Of a stretch of DNA of 64,000 bases, positions 17,050 to 25,150 are shown one piece after another (position 1 is the stretch's first letter; every line of letters begins with the position of its first letter). Source of the stretch: Halomarinibacterium sedimenti (GTDB lineage Bacteria > Bacteroidota > Bacteroidia > Flavobacteriales > Flavobacteriaceae); contig NZ_JAHWDP010000001.1 in assembly GCF_019312585.1 (NCBI RefSeq), positions 310,001-374,000 of the forward strand, read 5' to 3'. The notes beneath the pieces were generated by a model. It ran no database searches. It saw only the letters and a list, made by a program, of their open reading frames with translations, and was not told the DNA's origin. Both the position numbers and the translations under genes were made by a program.

Positions 17050-17787
17050 TTATTCTACCAATCTCATAATCATTTTTCTACTACCTAAATCAAGTTCTTG
17101 TTTTAAAATTTTTCTAGTTAACATATCAATATAATAAGTAATTGTAGAAGTATTATTTGAAATCTCGTCTGTAGTTTCAATCTTCCATACTTGTTTAAGC
17201 TTACCATTATGTTCTAAAGTTGATTCTTTTGTGTCTTTTATTGATGCTGTTAGGACACCTATTTTAGCCTTTGGATTGTAATCAAAAATTGAAATGGTTT
17301 TCGAATAGCCGTTATTTAAAGGTAATAACCTTAATAGTTGTGGATAAAAATTACTATCAAAAAAAGGTTCTTTAACTTCTTCCGAAATTTTAGTTTTGGT
17401 GTTGGCTTGCTTATCTAAATAATAACCTGTTATTTTTTTACCGAATTTTAAAACCATATCTCTTTGTTGATTGTATGAAGAATGATAAATAGGCTTTAAG
17501 TTTTTCGTGCCAACTATAGTACTGTCAATCCATTTGCTATTTGATCGATGCATAAGTACTGTTGTAGTAATAATAATACTGTCTTTTTCTTTTCTTACTA
17601 TGGAATGGATGTCACCAATTTTTATTTCAGTTGAATCTTTAACCATAGACCAAGACATTTTTGATTTTTCTGATTTAAGCAAAGCTAAATTTGCAGAGTT
17701 GTTTTTTGGACTCAATGACAATTCTTGACTAGTTCCTTGAGAAGTAAAGACTATAGTAAGAATTAATAAGTAAATTATATTTTTCAT
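17050..17787 (-). CDS. Secreted DUF3108/LolA-like hypothetical protein
   Basis: Exported protein of 245 residues with a signal peptide (about 1-20) and then mostly beta-strand sequence. The ending (WKIETTDEISNNTSTITYYIDMLTRKILKQEL) resembles periplasmic proteins of the DUF3108/LolA-like type, which form a curved sheet, but similarity is weak. No catalytic residues are seen. It lies downstream of the NmrA-like gene beyond a hairpin, so it may be only partly co-expressed with that operon. Confidence 0.6.
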   Translation of the reverse strand: MKNIIYLLILTIVFTSQGTSQELSLSPKNNSANLALLKSEKSKMSWSMVKDSTEIKIGDIHSIVRKEKDSIIITTTVLMHRSNSKWIDSTIVGTKNLKPIYHSSYNQQRDMVLKFGKKITGYYLDKQANTKTKISEEVKEPFFDSNFYPQLLRLLPLNNGYSKTISIFDYNPKAKIGVLTASIKDTKESTLEHNGKLKQVWKIETTDEISNNTSTITYYIDMLTRKILKQELDLGSRKMIMRLVE

Positions 17788-17818
17788 TTTTAATTGATTT
17801 TAGATATAAAACAAATGA

Positions 17819-17856
17819 AGGCTCCGAAAACTTATTAAAAGTCTCCAGAGCCTTTA
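17819..17856 (-). terminator. Hairpin after the NmrA-like gene
   Basis: Seven-base arms AAGGCTC and GAGCCTT enclose a loop that itself can pair (AACTT with AAGT). It sits between the NmrA-like gene stop and the next gene start. The following U-content is modest, so partial termination is the safest reading. Confidence 0.5.
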
Positions 17857-17864
17857 TAAATGGG

Positions 17865-18710
17865 TTAGTGGTTTTGAGTTATTTCTAAATTCCAAATCCC
17901 AGCTTCAGCAGTTTGTCTAGCATAGGTTTCAAAATCTTTAGCCGGTCTACCTAATACTTTTGCAACATCATCTGATACTTCTTGGTTATCTGGATTTCCT
18001 AGTACTTCTTGAAATAAATAACCAAAAAGCCATACATAAGAATCTGGTAATCCTGCTTTTCGCATGCCATCTTTGAATTCGTCAATTGAAATAGGTACAA
18101 ATTGAATTGGTTTATCGGAAGCTTCAGCCATAATCTCTACAACTTCTTTAAAGGTTCTTTTTTGAGGTCCAGTAACGGTTATGGTTTGTCCGTTGTATGA
18201 ATCATCGATCAATACTTTAGATACTACATCGGCAATATCATCTGCGTCCACAAATGGAATTCTTGCTTCTGGCATAGGCAATGCCACAACGCCACCCAAT
18301 ACAAAATCTAAAAAAGCACCTTCACTAAAGTTTTGATTAAACCACGAGGCTCTAACCAAGGTGTAATTTAAGCCTGAATTAGCCACGATGTCCTCACAAG
18401 CTTCTGCTTCAGTTTCGCCTTTACCAGAAAGCAATACTACTTTTTCTAAGCCAGCTTCTAATGCTTTTTTAGTAAGTGTTGTAATTGCATCTCTAGAACC
18501 AGGAACAGCCAAATCAGGATAATAGACGATGTAAGCTCTGTCCATATCTTTCAAAGCTGCATCATAGGTTTCAGAATTTTCCCAGTCAAAAGCTGGATTT
18601 GTTTTTCTCCCTACAACTCGTACGTTGTGTCCAGATCGTGTCAAATTTTCTGCTACTCGGCGACCAGTTTTACCAGTTCCTCCGATAACTAAAATGTTTT
18701 CTGATTTCAT
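17865..18710 (-). CDS. NmrA-like NAD(P)H-binding protein
   Basis: Atypical SDR of 281 residues in the NmrA/HSCARG group. The glycine-rich nucleotide motif is GGTGKTGRR (9-17). The usual Tyr-x3-Lys catalytic pair is absent, as expected for this group. The middle (LVRASWFNQNFSEGAF) and the tail (VTGPQKRTFKEV) match the group that includes quinone oxidoreductase-like and redox-sensing proteins. It follows the DUF1772 gene by 35 bases and is the last tightly linked gene of the Crp/Fnr-led operon. Confidence 0.85.
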   Translation of the reverse strand: MKSENILVIGGTGKTGRRVAENLTRSGHNVRVVGRKTNPAFDWENSETYDAALKDMDRAYIVYYPDLAVPGSRDAITTLTKKALEAGLEKVVLLSGKGETEAEACEDIVANSGLNYTLVRASWFNQNFSEGAFLDFVLGGVVALPMPEARIPFVDADDIADVVSKVLIDDSYNGQTITVTGPQKRTFKEVVEIMAEASDKPIQFVPISIDEFKDGMRKAGLPDSYVWLFGYLFQEVLGNPDNQEVSDDVAKVLGRPAKDFETYARQTAEAGIWNLEITQNH

Positions 18711-18745
18711 AATTTTAAATTTTGATTATTAATAATTGTTCTGTT

Positions 18746-19240
18746 TTATTTTGTGTAAATAAACCCTATTAGAAGTAAGCAAAATGAGGTAAATGAGGCA
18801 ATGGTTCGTTGAATGTGCCAACGGTTCCAAGGTTGTTCAAATTTGGTTCTTAATTCTTTAAGTTCAACTACCGAAAGATTTTCTAATACAGTTTTATCAA
18901 GTACCTCGTTGAGCGGAACATTTTTAAAAACTGTGATAAGACCAACACCAAAAAAAAACAAAATTGCAGCCACCATAAATGACCAGAATGTTGTTGGGTG
19001 TGCATGGCGATGTAAAAAGGCATTAATAAATAAGAGCAACACTGGTCCTAAAAACACAATGAGAAAACTTGGGTTGATGATGGCACGGTTCATAGCTTGA
19101 AATGATTGCAAGAACCCTAAGTCATCCAATCTACCTATGCCTGGTGTTATAGCGTTAGACCAGGTAAAACATAAACCTGCCGTTAACCCTGTAAATAAGA
19201 TGCTTAGCATTAATACGATAATTTTAAAGTTTATTTCCAT
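18746..19240 (-). CDS. DUF1772 (anthrone oxygenase-like) membrane protein
   Basis: Membrane protein of 164 residues with four hydrophobic helices. The pattern (GLCFTWSNAITPGIGRLDD near the N-terminus, FNVPLNEVLD-like loop at FKNVPLNEVLDK, and a WNRWHIQRTIAS stretch near the end) is that of DUF1772, which includes fungal anthrone oxygenases. Bacterial members lack assigned reactions. The gene overlaps the cytochrome-like gene upstream by 17 bases, so the two are translationally linked. Confidence 0.83.
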   Translation of the reverse strand: MEINFKIIVLMLSILFTGLTAGLCFTWSNAITPGIGRLDDLGFLQSFQAMNRAIINPSFLIVFLGPVLLLFINAFLHRHAHPTTFWSFMVAAILFFFGVGLITVFKNVPLNEVLDKTVLENLSVVELKELRTKFEQPWNRWHIQRTIASFTSFCLLLIGFIYTK

Positions 19241-19625
19241 TTTGATTGCTTTTTGTGGATGATATCCAGGTTAATAAATCTTGATACTCAATAGAGGTAA
19301 GTTTATTATTTCTGCCTTTTGGCATCCGTTTCTTAATGAAGACTTGCTTATAAATGTCATTGGCCCAGGTATCCATGTTTTCTGTTGTGAATACGCGCCT
19401 TTTGTTTTGTTTACGATGACATACGTTGCATTTGTTATTTAAAATTTGAAATGCATTTACTTTAGAATTATTTTTAGAATAACTTAAAGAAAGTACACTC
19501 AAATCATTATTATTAAAAATAGGTTCATATGAGCTCTTGGAGTTCACCATAAGTGCCATAATAACTGCAATGATATATTTTGCCAATACAACCATGATTA
19601 TATTAGTTATTATATTGCTGTTCAA
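19224..19625 (-). CDS. Membrane-anchored c-type cytochrome-like protein
   Basis: Protein of 133 residues with one N-terminal membrane segment (about 5-27) and a single haem-attachment motif C66-N-V-C69-H70. A candidate distal Met lies in KKRMPKGR near residue 100, followed by LTSIEYQDLLTWI, a common ending of small haem domains. It would sit in the periplasm and pass electrons. It overlaps the FMN-reductase gene by 23 bases and the DUF1772 gene by 17, so all three belong to one operon. The first Met could be a few codons downstream. Confidence 0.75.
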   Translation of the reverse strand: MNSNIITNIIMVVLAKYIIAVIMALMVNSKSSYEPIFNNNDLSVLSLSYSKNNSKVNAFQILNNKCNVCHRKQNKRRVFTTENMDTWANDIYKQVFIKKRMPKGRNNKLTSIEYQDLLTWISSTKSNQNGNKL

Positions 19626-20139
19626 AAAGAACTAGCTTTTGATATAGTTCTTGGTTTAATCCTTCATCAGTTATTCCTTCTTCTGAAAAATTATCATAAA
19701 AAGAGGGCAATGAAAACGTATCTGTGATGCTAGCTCCCATAAACGGAAAGTATGCATTAGCCGATTGTAAAACCGTTGCACCACCTCTAGCTCCTGGCGA
19801 GGTTGCCATTAACAGCATAGGCTTATCTCGCCATATTTTCATATTTGCACGAGACAACCAATCAATTATATTTTTAAATACCGATGCATAAGACCCGTTA
19901 TGTTCAGCCAGAGATACTATAAATCCGTCAGCAGTATCAAATAACTCGTTTAGACGTTTTATTGCAGTCGGAATACCATTTTCCGCTTCATAATCAATAC
20001 CGTAAATAGGTAAAACATAATCGTTTAAATCGATTGATATAGTTTCCACGTTTTTTAAGAAACTCGAAGTATACTCTATTAAACTTTTATTGATAGATTT
20101 TTGACTATTGCTACCTGCTATTGTGATTATTTTTTTCAT
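19603..20139 (-). CDS. NADPH-dependent FMN reductase-like flavoprotein
   Basis: Flavodoxin-fold reductase of 178 residues. The phosphate-binding loop is GSNSQKSINKSL (about 9-20), and later segments (SLAEHNGSYASVFKNIIDWLSR and LLMATSPGARGGATVL) match the YieF/ArsH-like FMN reductases. It would reduce quinones or other electrophiles in the cytoplasm. It starts two bases after the DoxX gene stop and overlaps the cytochrome-like gene. Confidence 0.88.
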   Translation of the reverse strand: MKKIITIAGSNSQKSINKSLIEYTSSFLKNVETISIDLNDYVLPIYGIDYEAENGIPTAIKRLNELFDTADGFIVSLAEHNGSYASVFKNIIDWLSRANMKIWRDKPMLLMATSPGARGGATVLQSANAYFPFMGASITDTFSLPSFYDNFSEEGITDEGLNQELYQKLVLFEQQYNN

Positions 20140-20141
20140 AA

Positions 20142-20597
20142 TTACTTTTTTTTAGAAATTAATGTATCTATTGACCATTTCCCACTACCATTTACTACAA
20201 TAGATAAGGCTAGACCGATTACAAGAAGAGAATATTCGAAACCTTCTCCTGCTTGATTATTATACCAATTCATAAAAAAACCATGTTCTAATTGTGTGGT
20301 ATAAATAATGCCAATGAACATCCCTGTAAGTGATAATGCCCAAAACCTACTAATCAGTCCAAGAATTAGTGAAATAGAGCCAAAAAATTCAATGATTATT
20401 ATTGAAAAGGCGACAATGCTTGGTAAACCCATTTGTGCCGTAAATGATTCCATAGTTGCTGAATACCCATAGCCTCCAAAAATTCCAAGTAATTTCTGAG
20501 CTCCATGTGGAAATATTACCAAACCAAGAGTTAATCTTGCAATGCTAAATCCAATATTTGGATTTGTAGTTAAAAGTTTTTTTACTAAATTTTTCAT
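20142..20597 (-). CDS. DoxX-family membrane protein
   Basis: Four-helix membrane protein of 151 residues. The DoxX signature appears as ARLTLGLVIFPHGAQKLLG followed by GYG, then FGSISLILGLISRFWAL. DoxX proteins are linked to thiosulfate:quinone oxidoreductase subunits or to oxidative-stress membrane complexes. Here the neighbours are a flavin reductase, a cytochrome-like protein and an NmrA-like protein, which favours a membrane redox role. That role is inferred from context. Confidence 0.87.
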   Translation of the reverse strand: MKNLVKKLLTTNPNIGFSIARLTLGLVIFPHGAQKLLGIFGGYGYSATMESFTAQMGLPSIVAFSIIIIEFFGSISLILGLISRFWALSLTGMFIGIIYTTQLEHGFFMNWYNNQAGEGFEYSLLVIGLALSIVVNGSGKWSIDTLISKKK

Positions 20598-20619
20598 GAT
20601 GTTTTAGATTTAAAATTGT

Positions 20620-21264
20620 TTATAAAGTTTTTCTATAATACAAGCCGAAAGATTTCTTTTCTATTGGGTTTGGACCATACTGATCAAAGTCCACTCCAAC
20701 ACCAAGTTGGTGACTATTGAAGGATACTCCTGCACGCAATTGCTCAAAACTTCTTGAATGCTTTTCGAATTTGTCCCATACAGTTAAAAATTGCCCATTA
20801 ATCCAAAGTGATACTTTGTCATTCAACGGTGCATTTATCTGAAACTGAGCAAAGATTTCGGCATATCCAGCATCCATTTTTTCAGAATGAGCAACTGAAG
20901 GAATAAATACAAATAATACTCGTGAATTTTGAAGTGTGAATTTTGCCGACATGCGTCTCGAATAGCCAGCAATGCTGTTGTAATATAAGGATGGTCCAAG
21001 TGCAATACTCTTATTAATATTCCAGAATAGAGTTGGTTGAACTCCTACCTCATCAAAGCCTTGGTTTTCTTTATGGTTAAATTTTTGAAAGAAAGCCAAT
21101 GTATTAATACTTAGAGTCTTTTTCTGATTAATAGTATAGCTTGAGTATGATGTAAAATCTGTTTTATCAAAACCTGAAAACAGTTCGATCTGAGTAAATT
21201 GTGCTTGCAAATAGTTTACAAACCCAATTGTTAAAAATGATGTAATGGTGATTAATTTTTTCAT
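20620..21264 (-). CDS. Outer-membrane beta-barrel-like hypothetical protein
   Basis: Exported protein of 214 residues with a signal peptide (about 1-21, ending LQAQ). The mature sequence consists of alternating amphipathic strands with aromatic girdles and ends in FGLYYRKTL, consistent with an eight- to ten-strand outer-membrane barrel. I do not recognise the family. It lies 53 bases after the Crp/Fnr gene and 22 bases before doxX, so it belongs to the same operon. Confidence 0.65.
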   Translation of the reverse strand: MKKLITITSFLTIGFVNYLQAQFTQIELFSGFDKTDFTSYSSYTINQKKTLSINTLAFFQKFNHKENQGFDEVGVQPTLFWNINKSIALGPSLYYNSIAGYSRRMSAKFTLQNSRVLFVFIPSVAHSEKMDAGYAEIFAQFQINAPLNDKVSLWINGQFLTVWDKFEKHSRSFEQLRAGVSFNSHQLGVGVDFDQYGPNPIEKKSFGLYYRKTL

Positions 21265-21317
21265 GCTTCAAAAATCCGATAGGAACGCATGAAAAAAAAT
21301 GAACTAGTTTAAGACTT

Positions 21318-21911
21318 TTACATTCTATTAACTTTCGAAATAATTTTACTCATAAATTCTGGTGTTATACCAATGTAGCCTGCTAAGTCTTTCTGTGTAA
21401 TTCTATTTACAATTTTTGGATATTTCTTTTTAAACTCGATATATCTTTCTTCAGCAGTTAAGGATATCCCGTGATTGGAACGTCTTATATAGCTTATAAG
21501 TGACCTTTGATATAGTATTCGATAAAACCTTTCAAATTTTGGAATTTCTTGAAAAAGTAAATTATAATTAGCCCTAGAGATACCTAATAATTCTGAATCC
21601 TCAGTAGCTCTAATAAAATAACGTGATGGTTGTTTGGTCATAAAACTAGCCATGTCTCCAGTCCAATAATCCTCTACTGCAAACATGGATATGTGTGGAA
21701 CACCATCTTCATCTAAGGTATAGACCTTTAAGCATCCTTTTGTGATAAAATATTCATATTTAGTAACATCACCAGCCTGCATTAAATAGGCCTTCTTTTT
21801 TACTTTTATTTCCGTTAATAAAGAGAGGTATTTTTGCTTTTCTAGCTCGGTTAAATCAATAAACCTTGCTATATTATTAAGTATTAATATATGTGATTCT
21901 TTATAAATCAA
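21318..21911 (-). CDS. Crp/Fnr-family transcriptional regulator
   Basis: Regulator of 197 residues. The N-terminal cNMP-binding beta-roll covers about 10-115 (KKKAYLMQAGDVTKYEYFITKGCLKVY), and the C-terminal winged helix is short (ITQKDLAGYIGITPEFMSKIISK). It belongs to the flavobacterial subgroup with a trimmed HTH. There is no Fe-S cysteine cluster of the FNR type. Being first in the doxX-reductase-NmrA operon, it is the obvious candidate for its control. Confidence 0.87.
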   Translation of the reverse strand: MIYKESHILILNNIARFIDLTELEKQKYLSLLTEIKVKKKAYLMQAGDVTKYEYFITKGCLKVYTLDEDGVPHISMFAVEDYWTGDMASFMTKQPSRYFIRATEDSELLGISRANYNLLFQEIPKFERFYRILYQRSLISYIRRSNHGISLTAEERYIEFKKKYPKIVNRITQKDLAGYIGITPEFMSKIISKVNRM

Positions 21912-22109
21912 TTCCTTCTAAATATTTATGATTTTAATTTATAAAATAAATATTTAAAAGCAAAGTAGCCCAGCAAAATAATTGAAAATGAGACCTCTAA
22001 CTTCTAATTTGGCAAAGGTCTCTGCTATTAGGAGTTATGTATTTAAATAATAAGTAATAAATAAAACTAAAAATCCTATATGTTTTCATAAGTAGGCTAG
22101 AAATAGCAA

Positions 22110-22877
22110 TTATTTATTAGTATTAATTCTTTCAATTTCATTTATCATTTCTTTTGCCACAATAGCTGAAGAGGGAAGAAACATGGTCGTCACAATTCTC
22201 TTATCAATTACTATATCATGTTTATCTTTCAAATCGGCTTTTGTTTGAAATATTCCTCCGTTAATCCTTAACTGGTCCTCTAGCATTACGGGTAATAATG
22301 TTCCTTCTTTAGCCCAACTTTTGGTAATCTCAGTTGAATTTGGAAAACCTGTCACTTTTTTACCTTTAACCATATAATCACCATTACTAAGCTTAACATT
22401 TGCAAAAGCACCAGGGCCGTGACCACAACCTCCTACTATTCCCTCATTTTCATAAATTTTTGCTATAATAGAAAGTAAACTTCTATTATTGGCAACATCA
22501 AACAATGGTCCATATCCACCTCCAATAAAAACAGCTTTATAATTTTTATAATCTACTAAATCGGGGGTTAATGAATTTTGAACTTCATCATTAAAATTTT
22601 CATACTTTATAGTATAGCTACTTATTCCAATAGGATCCATTGAAAAAGGTACTTTTCCACCTGTTGGTGAAACAAAATCAACTTTATACCCATGAGACAC
22701 AAAAACATGATATGGGGGTGCTACCTCCCAGAGATTGTTTCCTGCAAAGTGCTTTTCTGGGTCGCCCATGTCTTCTAGATTTGAAACAATAATCAATATA
22801 CTTCCTTTTTCAGTTTTGTCATCGGCACATGATATAAAAGTTAATATTACCGATAATGTGAAGAGTAATTTTTTCAT
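22110..22877 (-). CDS. DJ-1/PfpI-family lipoprotein
   Basis: Lipoprotein of 255 residues (lipobox FISC, C17). The DJ-1/PfpI glutamine-amidotransferase-like fold shows the nucleophile elbow VGGCGHGPGAF with C151 and H153, and the GGGYGPLFD loop at 119-127. The N-terminal region with GYKVDFVSPTGG is typical of Hsp31-like chaperone/glyoxalase types. A membrane-anchored periplasmic location is unusual for the family but is known in Bacteroidota. Gaps of about 200 bases lie on both sides, so it appears monocistronic. Confidence 0.85.
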   Translation of the reverse strand: MKKLLFTLSVILTFISCADDKTEKGSILIIVSNLEDMGDPEKHFAGNNLWEVAPPYHVFVSHGYKVDFVSPTGGKVPFSMDPIGISSYTIKYENFNDEVQNSLTPDLVDYKNYKAVFIGGGYGPLFDVANNRSLLSIIAKIYENEGIVGGCGHGPGAFANVKLSNGDYMVKGKKVTGFPNSTEITKSWAKEGTLLPVMLEDQLRINGGIFQTKADLKDKHDIVIDKRIVTTMFLPSSAIVAKEMINEIERINTNK

Positions 22878-22947
22878 TTTACTTGATTGAACTATGTATT
22901 GTAAGACTATAAATAAAAAAAATGTTACAGTTTTTAGTATTAAAATT

Positions 22948-23071
22948 AACGGTTTAGTGTATGAGTAGTAGCGGATTTCTGCTCACAAACCTTTCGGTTT
23001 TAGACTGACCTTTGTTTTATGTTTATACTTCGGTTTTATCACTTAAACCGCTATTACTTATACACCATGTT
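22948..23071 (-). repeat. attC-like imperfect palindrome (124 bases)
   Basis: An 18-pair stem joins 22957-22974 with 23048-23065; its only irregularities are two G-T wobbles. Outer trinucleotides AAC (22948-22950) and GTT (23069-23071) pair too, with unequal spacers of six and three bases between them and the main stem. This makes extrahelical bases of the kind seen in integron attC sites. The 73-base interior contains two copies of TTCGGTTTTA. It starts 15 bases past the stop codon of the PD40 gene, the position of an attC in a gene cassette. I recall similar GTGTATAAGTAATAGCGG repeats scattered in Bacteroidota genomes, but have not checked. Confidence 0.65.
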
Positions 23072-23086
23072 AGCAAATGTTTTTTT

Positions 23087-24010
23087 CTATTTCATATTGA
23101 AAAGTATGTCAGCGTTTACCCAATAAACTTCTCCTTTTTCTACTCCTGCCCATCCTTTTTTTTCAGGGTTATTATATCTTCTGGAATAGATAAAAAACTT
23201 TTCATCTGAAGACATATAAGGACAATAATAACGCCAATTACTTTCATATTTTAACGGTATCTCTTTCGGTTTTGTCCATTCTCCATTTTCATTAAAAGTT
23301 ATTTGAAATTTACCTTGTCCATTAGTAATGGCATACCGTTCATCAGCTGAAACATACGTTATTAGTTCTTTGTTCTTTGTCTTAATATCTACGATAACAG
23401 GTGTTTCAAATTTTTCATCTCCTAAATATTGCGCACGATATGTCTGCATTCCTCCTTTATTATTTGGTCTATTTGAACGAAAATATAAACTACCATCTGC
23501 CGTAACCACAGGATAGGTTTCGAAATATTCAGTGGAAACCAAGAAATCTACTTTGGAGGCTAATTCCCACTTACCATTCACTTTTTCACTCTTATAAATG
23601 TCTGGCGGGATTGTGTAAAGTTCTTCTCGGGTAACATTATTATTATATAATTTAGGGTCAACACCGAGAAAATACATTGCCTTTCCGTCTTTGGTAATAG
23701 TGGGGTCACAGGCAACTGAAAACAAGACACTATCGTCATACATCTTTATTGGCTCAATGTCAGACCATTTACCATTATTTAACTCAGAATGGTGAATAAC
23801 AAAGCTACTGTCCACAATTCTTGAAAAGAACATTTCTGTATGGTCAGAATTAAAAACCACATTAAGTTCGACATTGTCAGTATTAACAATTGTTGGCGCA
23901 AATAATTTAGGGGTTGTAGAAGGAAGTTCTTGGTTGAAATATAAAACTGTATTGTTTTTACAACTAAAAAATGTTATTGTAATTAGGAAAATCAATAAGT
24001 GTCTATTCAT
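23087..24010 (-). CDS. PD40/WD40-like beta-propeller lipoprotein
   Basis: Lipoprotein of 307 residues (lipobox FFSC, C17). Repeats such as TKDGKAMYFLG, TADGSLYFRSNR and SSDEKFFIYSRR are typical PD40 blades, suggesting a six-blade propeller as in TolB-like proteins. No enzyme motif is seen. It is isolated between non-coding regions and appears to be the cargo of a cassette-like unit: inverted 12-mers at 23070-23081 and 24018-24029 border it, and a structured repeat follows the stop. Only about 20 bases separate the upstream border from ATG. Confidence 0.82.
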   Translation of the reverse strand: MNRHLLIFLITITFFSCKNNTVLYFNQELPSTTPKLFAPTIVNTDNVELNVVFNSDHTEMFFSRIVDSSFVIHHSELNNGKWSDIEPIKMYDDSVLFSVACDPTITKDGKAMYFLGVDPKLYNNNVTREELYTIPPDIYKSEKVNGKWELASKVDFLVSTEYFETYPVVTADGSLYFRSNRPNNKGGMQTYRAQYLGDEKFETPVIVDIKTKNKELITYVSADERYAITNGQGKFQITFNENGEWTKPKEIPLKYESNWRYYCPYMSSDEKFFIYSRRYNNPEKKGWAGVEKGEVYWVNADILFNMK

Positions 24011-24017
24011 TATTGTT

Positions 24018-24029
24018 AATATTTGCTAA
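24018..24029. repeat. Upstream inverted 12-mer bordering the PD40 gene
   Basis: AATATTTGCTAA here is the inverted complement (11 of 12 bases) of TTAGCAAATGTT at 23070-23081. If the stretch 22950-24029 were circularised, TTTGCTAAC and GTTAGCAAA would form a perfectly matched pair of core boxes around the hairpin, as in an integron attC. Confidence 0.55.
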
Positions 24030-24055
24030 TTCGTTATATCTTAAGTTTTATCATG

Positions 24056-24108
24056 GTTATCTGGGTCCATTGCCACGGATAACAATAAATTCATATCGTG
24101 TTTATCCG
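24056..24108. other. Competing hairpins in the 305-base gap 24011-24315
   Basis: GTTATC (24056-24061) can pair with GATAAC (24078-24083), while CGGATAA (24076-24082) can pair with TTATCCG (24102-24108). The two stems exclude each other. They could be recombinase core sites or a regulatory leader of the cassette gene. Otherwise the gap from 24011 to 24315 holds no gene that I can see. Confidence 0.35.
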
Positions 24109-24315
24109 GAACCCTTTCTATTTTATTGCAATTATCATAGAACTATTACACCATTCAATAGTTTTATACATACTTGGGTATAAATCAAGGTTAATCCATA
24201 TTTACTATGTCTTAAAGTTATTAAATAAGCCTTAAAATAAGTTTCAAACTTTTAAAATTTATATCAAAAAAGCAAGATAATTTTTTATCTCCTTTCTCAA
24301 AAAATGCAATTCTGG

Positions 24316-24762
24316 TTATATAAAAACAACCATTTGGTTAGCAACATCATAAAAAGGATTCTTGCCAAACTCATCCCTACCAATATTTTTAATGGGAAGT
24401 AGACTCCCTTTAATCAATGATTTAAGCTCAATAATATCTTCTTTTGTTGCCGGTCTATTGTGTTCTGGAGTCAATGCTTTTGATAATAAATTAACCGCTA
24501 AGTTACCCATAGCTGCATTTCCAACCCCTGCGAGGCTCATTTTATCAATTTGTGTCTTTTCTTTTTTTTTGGATTTTACTTTCTTATTCGATTGAATTTT
24601 TTTTGATGGCTCCGAATAACGATTTCTTATATAGTAGGCTTTGGACCTACAACTATTTGAGCAATACTTTTGGGCAAATCTCCTCTTAGGGACATATTCT
24701 CTATGACAATATTCGCATTCGTAGGTATAATTATCCGTCAAATAATCGTTTGTTTTACGCAT
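24316..24762 (-). CDS. Zinc-ribbon hypothetical protein
   Basis: Protein of 148 residues that I cannot assign. The N-terminal quarter has a Cys4 zinc-ribbon pattern (C16-x2-C19, then C34-x3-C38 in CSNSC) followed by a basic stretch, which suggests nucleic-acid binding. The middle is lysine-rich (KKIQSNKKVKSKKKEK) and the C-terminal part has a short hydrophobic helix. It lies 12 bases downstream of a 62-codon gene, and both point away from the tyrosine recombinase gene, so they look like element cargo. Confidence 0.6.
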   Translation of the reverse strand: MRKTNDYLTDNYTYECEYCHREYVPKRRFAQKYCSNSCRSKAYYIRNRYSEPSKKIQSNKKVKSKKKEKTQIDKMSLAGVGNAAMGNLAVNLLSKALTPEHNRPATKEDIIELKSLIKGSLLPIKNIGRDEFGKNPFYDVANQMVVFI

Positions 24763-24774
24763 AATGCTGGGTTT

Positions 24775-24963
24775 TTAAGTTTTAATATTAAATACTTGTT
24801 TAAGAATGTAGGCATCGGCTTCACCTCTTGTGATGAGCTTGGCCCTTAAAACTGAAGAAGCTTTTTTCTCTTTTAAAATATCCTTATCCAACATTGCATA
24901 TAGTTTTTTCAGCTCTTCCGCAGGAAGTGCCTTAGCTACACTATATACAATGTTCGCATTCAA
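24775..24963 (-). CDS. Small hypothetical protein near the recombinase
   Basis: A 62-residue helical protein (SVAKALPAEELKKLYAMLDKD then RAKLITRGEADAYILKQVF). It has no motif that I recognise. The size and position beside a tyrosine recombinase would suit an excisionase or an accessory factor, but the sequence does not prove this. It is 12 bases from the zinc-ribbon gene and probably co-transcribed with it. Base composition is like its neighbours. Confidence 0.5.
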   Translation of the reverse strand: MNANIVYSVAKALPAEELKKLYAMLDKDILKEKKASSVLRAKLITRGEADAYILKQVFNIKT

Positions 24964-25098
24964 TTGGTTGCTTTACTTTTCAGAATTAATCTTTACAAGA
25001 TTAATAATCCTTAAAATTTTAGTGGAGAGAATGGCTAGTCTTGGCCGGACTTTTCCGGAAAAAAATGGTTATGTCTGGACTTTGATGGACTTGTCCTC

Positions 25099-25150
25099 TC
25101 TTTTCCACTCTTTTCCACTCTTTTCCACTCTTTTCCCTTCTTTTCCCTTC
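25099..25150. repeat. Decamer tandem repeat in the 334-base gap 24964-25297
   Basis: About five units of ten bases: CTCTTTTCCA-type units at 25099-25130, then two TTTTCCCTTC units. The decamer period equals about one DNA helical turn. Just upstream (25041-25075) a related GCCGGACTTTTCCGG inverted motif occurs, and GGAAATTGCGGGAAATTG follows at 25168-25184. The gap shows no intact gene. It could hold recombinase arm-type sites or a bent-DNA region. Confidence 0.65.

Noticed and set aside
25099-25150. CRISPR array from repeated units
   Set aside because: Units are ten bases long, adjacent, and have no spacers or nearby cas genes.
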